Shown here: positions 25,601 through 32,321 of the stretch, in pieces
Layout: the number at the start of each line of letters is the position of its first letter
Position numbering within the stretch: the stretch's first letter is position 1
NCBI RefSeq assembly: GCF_035944355.1
Contig: NZ_DASZBH010000001.1
Span: 62,001 to 126,000, forward strand
Source: Frateuria_A sp035944355
GTDB taxonomy: Bacteria > Pseudomonadota > Gammaproteobacteria > Xanthomonadales > Rhodanobacteraceae
Direction of reading: 5' to 3'
DNA length: 64,000 bases
The notes under the pieces: model-generated
What the model saw: only the letters and a program-made list of their open reading frames with translations
Databases searched by the model: none
Told to the model about the DNA's origin: nothing
Program-made: the position numbers and the translations under genes

Positions 25601-26530
25601 ATGCCGTTGAGCCCGGAGCTGTACAGCCCCGACGCGCGGACCCGCCTGCTGGTGGTCGCCCCGCATCCCGACGACGAAACCATCGGTACCGGCGAACTGT
25701 TGCAACTCGTGCGCGCCTCGGGCGGCGAGGTGCGCGTGCTGCTGCTGACCGACGGCGACGACAACCCATGGCCGCAGCGCTGGCTGGAGCGGCGCCTGTG
25801 GATCGGCGGCGAGGACCGCGCGCGCTGGGGCCGCCGCCGGCGTGGCGAGGTGGCCCAGGCCCTGCAGCGGCTCGATATTCCCCTCGGTGCGCTGCAGGCC
25901 ATGGGTTGGCCCGACATGGGCCTGACCGCGCTGTTGCGCGAGCGCGCCCCGTCCGCGCTGGCGCGCCTGGTCGAGCAACTGGTCGCCTTTCGGCCCAACG
26001 TGGTGGCCTTGCCGGCGCTGGGCGACCGCCATCCGGACCACGGCAGCGCGCACGTGCTGATGCGGCTGGCGCTAGCCGAGGGCGGCATCGAGCCGCCGCT
26101 GTTGCTGGGCTATCTGGTGCATGGCCGCGAAGAGCCGGCCGGCAACGTTACGCCGCCGGCCGATGTTGGCCGCCACGCGGCCAAGCTCGGCGCGCTGTCG
26201 GCGCACGGCAGCCAGATGGCGCTGAGCGCAGGCCGCATGCGCCGCCTCACCGACCGCCCGGAACGCTACGACCGCGTGGCACGCCCTCCCGGCGACCGCG
26301 AGGCGGGTGCACTGCCGTGGCAACCCAGGGCATGGCATTCCCGCCTGCGCCTGACCGTGGCCAGTCCCGACGGCGTGCAGCACTGGCGATGGAACCAGGC
26401 GCCATTGCGGCGCGACGGGCAGGGACGCTACCGCCTGGTCGACGTGCCCACCGCACCCTGCTTCGCGCGGCTGGACATGGACGTGCCCTCGCCGTGGATC
26501 TTCGACCGCTGGGGATGGTGCGAGCTGTAG
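25601..26530 (+). CDS. PIG-L family deacetylase
   Basis: A 309-residue LmbE/PIG-L-like zinc deacetylase. The metal and catalytic motif APHPDDE is at residues 20-26 and the second motif is GDRHPDHG. PIG-L enzymes remove acetyl groups from GlcNAc-containing molecules. An extra C-terminal domain of about 100 residues has an unknown role. GGGAGG lies upstream of the ATG. It sits between holB and pilZ, genes usually adjacent, so it looks inserted. pilZ has its own promoter downstream. The substrate may be a surface glycan, which is inference. Confidence 0.85.
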   Translation: MPLSPELYSPDARTRLLVVAPHPDDETIGTGELLQLVRASGGEVRVLLLTDGDDNPWPQRWLERRLWIGGEDRARWGRRRRGEVAQALQRLDIPLGALQAMGWPDMGLTALLRERAPSALARLVEQLVAFRPNVVALPALGDRHPDHGSAHVLMRLALAEGGIEPPLLLGYLVHGREEPAGNVTPPADVGRHAAKLGALSAHGSQMALSAGRMRRLTDRPERYDRVARPPGDREAGALPWQPRAWHSRLRLTVASPDGVQHWRWNQAPLRRDGQGRYRLVDVPTAPCFARLDMDVPSPWIFDRWGWCEL

Positions 26531-26562
26531 CTTTCGCGTGGCCGTGCCGGGGCGCGGGCGCT

Positions 26563-26591
26563 TTGCGCCGGTTCCCCGCGCTCGCTACGAT
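26563..26591 (+). promoter_or_regulatory. Candidate promoter of pilZ
   Basis: TTGCGC (26563-26568), a 17-bp spacer and TACGAT (26586-26591) form a reasonable promoter 40 bp before the pilZ start. Confidence 0.5.
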
Positions 26592-26630
26592 GCCGGAGCG
26601 CCGGCGCCAACGCCGGTCCGGAGCCCAAGC

Positions 26631-26984
26631 ATGACCCCCATCGCCGCCCGCCAGGGCATCATCTCGCTGAAGATCAAGGACGCCGCGTCGCTGTACAACG
26701 CGTACATGCCGTACCTGAAGAACGGCGGCCTGTTCGCACCTACGGCGCAGCGCTACGCGCTGGGCGACGAGGTGGTGCTGCTGATCACGCTGATGGACGA
26801 GACCGAGCGCCTGTCGGTGGTGGGCAAGGTGGCCTGGATCAGCCCGCTCGGCGCGCAGGGCAACCGCACCGCCGGCATCGGCGTGCACTTCAACGAATCG
26901 GGCGATGCCGAGGCGGCGCGCCAGCGCATCGAGAACATCCTTGCCGGCGTGCTCGGGTCGGAGCGACCTACGCACACCATGTAA
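26631..26984 (+). CDS. pilZ: Type IV pilus PilZ-domain protein
   Basis: A 117-residue single-domain PilZ protein needed for type IV pilus assembly and twitching. It belongs to the degenerate group: the N-terminal RxxxR c-di-GMP motif is absent, while VGKVAWISPLGAQGNRTAGIGVHF retains the fold. In Xanthomonas such a protein binds FimX and PilB. The ATG at 26631 has GGAG at 7 bp. It fits with pilH elsewhere in the window. Confidence 0.93.
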   Translation: MTPIAARQGIISLKIKDAASLYNAYMPYLKNGGLFAPTAQRYALGDEVVLLITLMDETERLSVVGKVAWISPLGAQGNRTAGIGVHFNESGDAEAARQRIENILAGVLGSERPTHTM

Positions 26985-27069
26985 CAGCCGCGCCAGCCGG
27001 CGCCCGAAGCCTCGCCTTCCCGGCTGCCCGCAAGGCAGGCAACCGCATTGCCTGTCATGTTCACAACCC

Positions 27070-27100
27070 TTGGCGTTGTCCCCGCGCCCGCTGATACAAT
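27070..27100 (+). promoter_or_regulatory. nuoA: Candidate promoter of the nuo operon
   Basis: TTGGCG (27070-27075), a 19-bp spacer and TACAAT (27095-27100) lie upstream of nuoA and predict a start near 27107. The ~160-nt leader holds a perfect hairpin CACGAAT-GGA-ATTCGTG (27111-27127). Confidence 0.5.
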
Positions 27101-27266
27101 GCGCCGGTTACACGAATGGAATTCGTGGAAATCGGACGCTCGCGGCCCCCACGCGTGCGATCGTGGCCGGACAGCCCTTGCCGCGCGCGGCCTGCCGAAC
27201 TGGAACCTGCCGGACCGTCACCCGCGGTCACTGATGCGCCCCAAAGGCGCGGAGGTACGTTGCACC

Positions 27267-27623
27267 GTGCTCGCTCAATACTGGCCCATCCTGCTGTTCA
27301 TCGGCGTTGCCACCGGCCTGGGGCTAGTGCTCCTGGCCATCGGCATGCTCGCCGGCCCGCGCCGTCCCGAGGCGATCAAGCTGGCCGCTTACGAATGCGG
27401 CTTCGAGGCGTTCGAGGATGCGCGCATGCGTTTCGACGTGCGCTATTACCTGCTGGCGATCCTGTTCATCATCTTCGACCTGGAAATCGCCTTCCTGTTC
27501 CCGTGGGCGGTGGTGTTCCAGCACATCGGCATCGTCGCGCTGGTCGAGATGGCGCTGTTCCTGCTGCTGCTGGTGGTCGGGTTCGCCTACGTGTGGAAGA
27601 AGGGAGCACTGGAATGGGAGTGA
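27267..27623 (+). CDS. nuoA: NADH-quinone oxidoreductase subunit A
   Basis: A 118-residue membrane subunit of complex I with three transmembrane helices. The conserved YECGFEAFEDARMRFDVRYY loop lies between helices 1 and 2 and borders the quinone tunnel, with FDLEIAFLFPWA in helix 2. I choose the GTG at 27267, 11 bp after GGAGG, because VLAQYWPILLF matches the family start. Upstream ATGs would add an unsupported extension. It overlaps nuoB by 10 bp. Confidence 0.95.
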   Translation: MLAQYWPILLFIGVATGLGLVLLAIGMLAGPRRPEAIKLAAYECGFEAFEDARMRFDVRYYLLAILFIIFDLEIAFLFPWAVVFQHIGIVALVEMALFLLLLVVGFAYVWKKGALEWE

Positions 27624-28171
27624 TGTCTTCCATCGACCGGGTGATGCACAACCCGGAGCCGCTGAACCTGGTCGACGACATCCTGCGCCCGGCCGAGGAC
27701 AACCCGGTCGTGCAGCGCGGCTTCGCCACCACCTCGATCGACGCGCTGATGAACTGGGCGCGCACCGGCTCGATGTGGCCGATGACCTTCGGCCTGGCCT
27801 GCTGCGCGGTCGAGATGATGCACGCCGGCGCCGCGCGCCTGGACCTGGACCGCTACGGCGTGATCTTCCGCCCGAGCCCGCGCCAGTCCGACGTGATGAT
27901 CGTGGCCGGCACCCTGGTCAACAAGATGGCGCCGGCGCTGCGCCGTGTATACGACCAGATGCCCGATCCGAAGTGGGTGATCTCCATGGGCAGCTGCGCC
28001 AACGGCGGCGGCTACTACCACTACTCGTACTCGGTGGTGCGCGGCTGCGACCGCATCGTGCCGGTGGACATCTACGTGCCCGGCTGCCCGCCGACGGCCG
28101 AAGCGCTGATCCACGGCATCCTGCAGCTGCAGAAGAAGATCCGCCGCACCAGCACCATCGCCCGCGGCTAA
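27614..28171 (+). CDS. nuoB: NADH-quinone oxidoreductase subunit B
   Basis: A 185-residue subunit that holds the terminal N2 [4Fe-4S] cluster next to the quinone site. The cluster Cys are in FGLACCAVEMM, ISMGSCANGG and YVPGCPPTAE. The start MGVMSSIDRVM at 27614 resembles homologues; an ATG at 27623 overlapping the nuoA stop is possible. It is part of the 14-gene nuo operon. Confidence 0.97.
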   Translation: MGVMSSIDRVMHNPEPLNLVDDILRPAEDNPVVQRGFATTSIDALMNWARTGSMWPMTFGLACCAVEMMHAGAARLDLDRYGVIFRPSPRQSDVMIVAGTLVNKMAPALRRVYDQMPDPKWVISMGSCANGGGYYHYSYSVVRGCDRIVPVDIYVPGCPPTAEALIHGILQLQKKIRRTSTIARG

Positions 28172-28183
28172 GGCTAAAGAGCC

Positions 28184-28915
28184 ATGACCGATACGCAAAA
28201 CACCTCGCTGGCCGCCCGTCTCGCGGCGCGGTTCGGCGACACCCTCACGCTGCTGCCTGCGCGCGGCGGCGAGACGACCGCCGAACTGGCTGCCGCCGAC
28301 CTGCTCAGCGTCGCCGTCGCGTTGCGCGACGAGCCGGAGTTCCGCTTCGAGCAGTTGATCGACGTCTGCGGCGTCGACTACCTGGGCTACGGCCAGGACG
28401 AATGGGCGACCGAACGGGTCACCGCGACCGGCTTCTCGCGTGGCGTGGAAGGCCAGGCGATGGGCCGATTCGACTGGGCCGAGCGTCCCCGCGATGCCGA
28501 CATGCCGCGCCGTTTCGCGGCGGTCGTGCACCTGCTTTCGATCACCCACAACCGGCGGCTGCGCCTGCGCGTGTTCTGCCAGGACGACGCGCTGCCGATG
28601 GTGCCGTCGCTCACCGGCATCTGGCCGGTCGCCAACTGGTTCGAACGCGAGACCTTCGACCTCTACGGCATCCTGTTCGACGGCCATCCGGACCTGCGCC
28701 GCATCCTCACCGACTACGGCTTCGTCGGCCACCCGTTCCGCAAGGACTTCCCGCTGATCGGCAACGTCGAGGTGCGCTACGACCCCGAGCAGCAGCGCGT
28801 GGTCTACCAGCCGGTGACCATCGAGCCGCGCGTGCTGGTGCCGCGCGTGATCCGCGACGACGCCGACCTGATCCAGGCCAAGGCCGAAGCCGCCGACAAC
28901 TGGCGCCAGAACTGA
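28184..28915 (+). CDS. nuoC: NADH-quinone oxidoreductase subunit C
   Basis: A 243-residue peripheral-arm subunit (30-kDa type) contacting NuoD and NuoB. The signature WFERETFDLYGILFDGHPDLRRILTDYGF is intact and is followed by HPFRKDFPL. It is a separate gene here rather than fused to nuoD as in E. coli. Spacing is 12 bp from nuoB and 14 bp to nuoD. Confidence 0.97.
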   Translation: MTDTQNTSLAARLAARFGDTLTLLPARGGETTAELAAADLLSVAVALRDEPEFRFEQLIDVCGVDYLGYGQDEWATERVTATGFSRGVEGQAMGRFDWAERPRDADMPRRFAAVVHLLSITHNRRLRLRVFCQDDALPMVPSLTGIWPVANWFERETFDLYGILFDGHPDLRRILTDYGFVGHPFRKDFPLIGNVEVRYDPEQQRVVYQPVTIEPRVLVPRVIRDDADLIQAKAEAADNWRQN

Positions 28916-28929
28916 AGGGCCGCGACGTC

Positions 28930-30183
28930 ATGCAAGAAATCCGCAACTACACGATGAACTTCGGCCCGCAGCATCCGGCCGCGCACGGCGTGCTGCGCCT
29001 GGTGCTGGAGATGGACGGCGAGACCGTGGTGCGCGCCGATCCGCACGTGGGTCTGCTCCACCGCGGCACCGAGAAGCTGGCCGAGTCCAAACCGTTCAAC
29101 CAGTCGATCGGCTACATGGATCGCCTCGACTACGTGTCGATGATGTGCAACGAGCACGCCTACGTGCGCGCGATCGAGACCTTGCTGGGGATCGAGGCGC
29201 CGGAGCGCGCGCAGTACATCCGCACCATGTTCGACGAGATCACCCGCATCCTGAACCATCTGATGTGGATCGGCTCCAACGCGCTCGACCTCGGCGCGAT
29301 GGCGGTGTTCCTGTACGCGTTCCGCGAGCGCGAGGAACTGATGGACGTTTACGAGGCGGTCTCCGGCGCGCGCATGCACGCGACCTACTACCGCCCGGGC
29401 GGCGTCTACCGCGACCTGCCGGACCGCATGCCGCAGTACAAGGAATCGCCCTGGCACAAGGGCGCGGACCTGAAGCGCATCAACAGTGCGCGCGAAGGCT
29501 CGATGCTGGACTTCATCGAGGAGTTCACGCGCATCTTCCCCAGCCGCGTGGACGAGTACGAAGACCTGCTCACCAACAACCGCATCTGGAAGCAGCGCAC
29601 CGTCGGCATCGGCGTCATCAGCCCGGAAATGGCCAAGGCCTGGGGCATGACCGGCGCGATGATCCGTGGTTCGGGCGTGGAGTGGGACCTGCGCAAGAAA
29701 CAGCCCTACGCCAAGTACGCCGAGATGGATTTCGACATCCCGGTCGGCGTCAACGGCGACTGCTACGACCGCTACCTGGTGCGCGTGGAAGAGATGCGCC
29801 AGTCCAATCGCATCATCAAGCAATGCGTGGACTGGCTGCGCGCCAACCCCGGTCCGGTGATGGTGAAGAACTTCAAGGTCTCGCCGCCTTCGCGGGCCGA
29901 GATGAAGGAGAGCATGGAAGCGCTCATCCATCACTTCAAGCTGTTCACCGAGGGCTACGGCGTGCCCGCCGGCGAGACCTACTGCGCGGTCGAGGCGCCC
30001 AAGGGCGAGTTCGGCTGCTACCTGGTCTCCGACGGCGCCAACAAGCCCTTCCGCGTGCATCTGCGCGCGCCGGGCTTCGCCCATCTCTCGTCGATGGATG
30101 CCACCGTCAAGGGCCACATGCTGGCCGACGTGGTGGCGATGATCGGCACCTACGATCTGGTGTTCGGCGAGGTGGACCGGTGA
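28930..30183 (+). CDS. nuoD: NADH-quinone oxidoreductase subunit D
   Basis: A 417-residue 49-kDa-type subunit forming the quinone pocket with NuoB. FGPQHPAAHGVLRLVLEMDGE at the N-terminus contains the quinone-binding His. HRGTEKL and the C-terminal SPSFAHL-like RAPGFAHLSSMD are present. Its length is normal. It is followed by a 154-bp intergenic GGGAAT/GGGAAC repeat before nuoE, unusual inside this tight operon. Confidence 0.97.
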   Translation: MQEIRNYTMNFGPQHPAAHGVLRLVLEMDGETVVRADPHVGLLHRGTEKLAESKPFNQSIGYMDRLDYVSMMCNEHAYVRAIETLLGIEAPERAQYIRTMFDEITRILNHLMWIGSNALDLGAMAVFLYAFREREELMDVYEAVSGARMHATYYRPGGVYRDLPDRMPQYKESPWHKGADLKRINSAREGSMLDFIEEFTRIFPSRVDEYEDLLTNNRIWKQRTVGIGVISPEMAKAWGMTGAMIRGSGVEWDLRKKQPYAKYAEMDFDIPVGVNGDCYDRYLVRVEEMRQSNRIIKQCVDWLRANPGPVMVKNFKVSPPSRAEMKESMEALIHHFKLFTEGYGVPAGETYCAVEAPKGEFGCYLVSDGANKPFRVHLRAPGFAHLSSMDATVKGHMLADVVAMIGTYDLVFGEVDR

Positions 30184-30189
30184 TCGGGT

Positions 30190-30318
30190 CGGGGAATGGG
30201 GAACGGGAAACGGGGAACGTCCGGTTCCCTGATGCCCGTGTCGTTTCCGCATGTCCGGCTCCCTCAGGGCGAAGCGCGCGCCTGCCCGTTCCCCATTCCC
30301 CGTTCCCCGTTCCCGCTT
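30190..30318. repeat. GGGAAT/GGGAAC inverted array between nuoD and nuoE
   Basis: The left arm CGGGGAATGGGGAACGGG (30190-30207) is perfectly complementary over 18 bp to 30285-30302. Internally GGGAAC (30213-30218) can pair with GTTCCC (30224-30229). The right arm ends 20 bp before the nuoE start. It belongs to the same family as elements at 6531, 32218 and 47822. Confidence 0.85.
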
Positions 30319-30337
30319 CCATCCTGGGGCCCCAAGC

Positions 30338-30865
30338 ATGAAAGCCACCGGCAACTACAACCAAGTCAAGCACGTCGATCCGCTCGTCGTGCTTAACGAG
30401 CACACCCGCCACCACATCGACCTATGGGTCGCCAAGTTCCCACCGGACCGCAAGCGCTCGGCGCTGATCCAGGCGCTGTTCGCCGCGCAGGAGCAGAACC
30501 GGGGCTTCCTCACCGACGAGCTGATCGTGGCGGTGACCCGGTACCTGGATCTGCCCACGGTGTGGGGCTACGAGGTGGCGAGCTTCTACTCGATGCTCGA
30601 GACCAAGCCGGTCGGCCGCAACAACGTGGCGATCTGCACCAACATCTCGTGCTGGCTCAACGGCGCCGAGGACCTGGTGCGCCACTGCGAGAGCAAGCTC
30701 GGCATCAAGCTCGGCGAGAGCACGCCGGACGGGCGCGTGTACCTGAAGAAGGAAGAGGAGTGCATCGCCGCCTGCGTGTACGCGCCGGCGATGACGGTCA
30801 ACGGGCATTACCACGAGCGGCTCACGCGCGAGAAGCTCGATCAAATTCTCGACGGTCTGGAGTGA
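30338..30865 (+). CDS. nuoE: NADH-quinone oxidoreductase subunit E
   Basis: A 175-residue 24-kDa-type subunit that binds the N1a [2Fe-2S] cluster. The Cys are in ICTNISCWLNGA and EECIAACVYAPAM. The start ATG at 30338 has no clear Shine-Dalgarno sequence and sits just after the repeat. Translation could depend on coupling or on the repeat's structure. nuoF follows by 9 bp. Confidence 0.97.
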   Translation: MKATGNYNQVKHVDPLVVLNEHTRHHIDLWVAKFPPDRKRSALIQALFAAQEQNRGFLTDELIVAVTRYLDLPTVWGYEVASFYSMLETKPVGRNNVAICTNISCWLNGAEDLVRHCESKLGIKLGESTPDGRVYLKKEEECIAACVYAPAMTVNGHYHERLTREKLDQILDGLE

Positions 30866-30874
30866 GGCAGGGCA

Positions 30875-32203
30875 ATGGCTAGCAGCAACGGTCCGGTCGG
30901 ACCCGCACCGCAGGACCACCAGGTCGTCTACACCACGCTGCACTTCGACACGCCGTGGTCGATGGACAGCTACGAGAAGGTCGACGGCTACAAGGCGTGG
31001 CGCAAGATCCTGGCCGAGAAGCCCGATCCGGCCGCGCTCGTGGAGGAAGTGAAGAAGTCCAGCCTGCGCGGCCGCGGCGGCGCGGGCTTCCCCACCGGCC
31101 TGAAGTGGTCTTTCATGCCCAAGGGCACGATGCAGAAGTACATCCTCTGCAATTCGGACGAGTCCGAGCCCGGCACCGCCAAGGACCGCGACATCCTGCG
31201 CTACAACCCGCACGCGGTGATCGAGGGTCTGGCGATCGCCTGCTACTGCACCGGCTCGACCGTGGCCTACAACTACCTGCGCGGCGAGTTCCACCACGAG
31301 CCGTACGAGCACTTCGAGGCCGCGCTCAAGGAAGCCTACGCGGCCGGGCTGCTGGGCAAGAACGTGCAGGGCTCGGGCATCGACGTGGACATCTACACGG
31401 CGCTCGGCGCCGGCGCCTACATCTGCGGCGAGGAAACCGCGTTGATGGAGTCGCTGGAAGGCAAGAAGGGCCAGCCGCGCTTCAAGCCGCCGTTCCCGGC
31501 CAACTTCGGCCTGTACGGCAAGCCGACCACGATCAACAATACCGAGACCTACGCCTCGGTGCCGGCCATCCTGCGCAATGGCGCGGACTGGTTCCTGAAT
31601 CTCGGCAAGCCCAACAACGGCGGCCCGAAGATCTTCTCGGTCTCCGGCCACGTCAACAACCCGGGCAACTTCGAGATTCGCCTGGGCACGCCGTTCAAGG
31701 ACCTGCTGGCGATGGCCGGCGGCGTGCGCAACGGCAACCAGCTCAAGGCGGTGATCCCGGGCGGCTCCTCGATGAAGGTGCTGCCGGCATCGACCATGCT
31801 CGAGTGCACCATGGACTACGACAGCCTGATGAAGGCCGGTTCGGGCCTGGGTTCGGGCGCGGTCATCGTGATGGACGAGACCACCTGCATGGTGCGCGCC
31901 TGCCACCGCATCGCGCGCTTCTACATGGCCGAATCCTGCGGCCAGTGCACGCCCTGCCGCGAAGGCACCGGCTGGATGTACCGCGTGCTCAGCCGCATCG
32001 TGGAAGGCAAGGGCACCGAGGACGACCTGCATCGCCTGAAGGCGGTCGCCGGCCAGATCGAGGGCCACACCATCTGCGCCTTCGGCGAAGCCGCCGCCTG
32101 GCCGGTGCAGGGCTTCCTGCACCACTTCTGGGATGAATTCGAATACTTCGTGCGCAACGGCCGCTCGATGGTGGACAGCGAGATGCTGGGAGCCGTGGCA
32201 TGA
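30875..32203 (+). CDS. nuoF: NADH-quinone oxidoreductase subunit F
   Basis: A 442-residue NADH-oxidising flavoprotein subunit. The FMN/NADH region includes LRGRGGAGFPTGLKWSFM and CNSDESEPGTAKDRD. The N3 [4Fe-4S] cluster is bound by ESCGQCTPCREG. Its length is normal. It ends within 20 bp of another GGGAAC array, which separates it from nuoG by 118 bp. Confidence 0.98.
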   Translation: MASSNGPVGPAPQDHQVVYTTLHFDTPWSMDSYEKVDGYKAWRKILAEKPDPAALVEEVKKSSLRGRGGAGFPTGLKWSFMPKGTMQKYILCNSDESEPGTAKDRDILRYNPHAVIEGLAIACYCTGSTVAYNYLRGEFHHEPYEHFEAALKEAYAAGLLGKNVQGSGIDVDIYTALGAGAYICGEETALMESLEGKKGQPRFKPPFPANFGLYGKPTTINNTETYASVPAILRNGADWFLNLGKPNNGGPKIFSVSGHVNNPGNFEIRLGTPFKDLLAMAGGVRNGNQLKAVIPGGSSMKVLPASTMLECTMDYDSLMKAGSGLGSGAVIVMDETTCMVRACHRIARFYMAESCGQCTPCREGTGWMYRVLSRIVEGKGTEDDLHRLKAVAGQIEGHTICAFGEAAAWPVQGFLHHFWDEFEYFVRNGRSMVDSEMLGAVA

Positions 32204-32217
32204 GCAATGTTTTGTTT

Positions 32218-32310
32218 CGGGAACAGGGAACAGGGAACAGGGAACCGGAAGCCTCCCGTTGCCCGAGGTTGCCCGTCCCCCGTTCCCCGTTCCCCGTTCC
32301 CCTGCTTCCC
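32218..32310. repeat. GGGAAC inverted array between nuoF and nuoG
   Basis: Four GGGAAC units spaced by single A bases (32219 onward) face three GTTCCCC units (about 32281-32303). The arms pair with A-C mismatches between units. The right arm ends about 12-18 bp before the nuoG ATG. Confidence 0.8.
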
Positions 32311-32321
32311 GAGGCCGCCTG

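Noticed and set aside
27234..27266. NuoA start at ATG 27234
   Set aside because: It adds a charged extension absent from the family; GTG 27267 lies at a suitable distance from GGAGG.
32218..32303. Tandem GGGAAC units as a CRISPR array
   Set aside because: Units are 6-8 bp with single-base spacers and an inverted counterpart; no repeat-spacer pattern and no cas genes.
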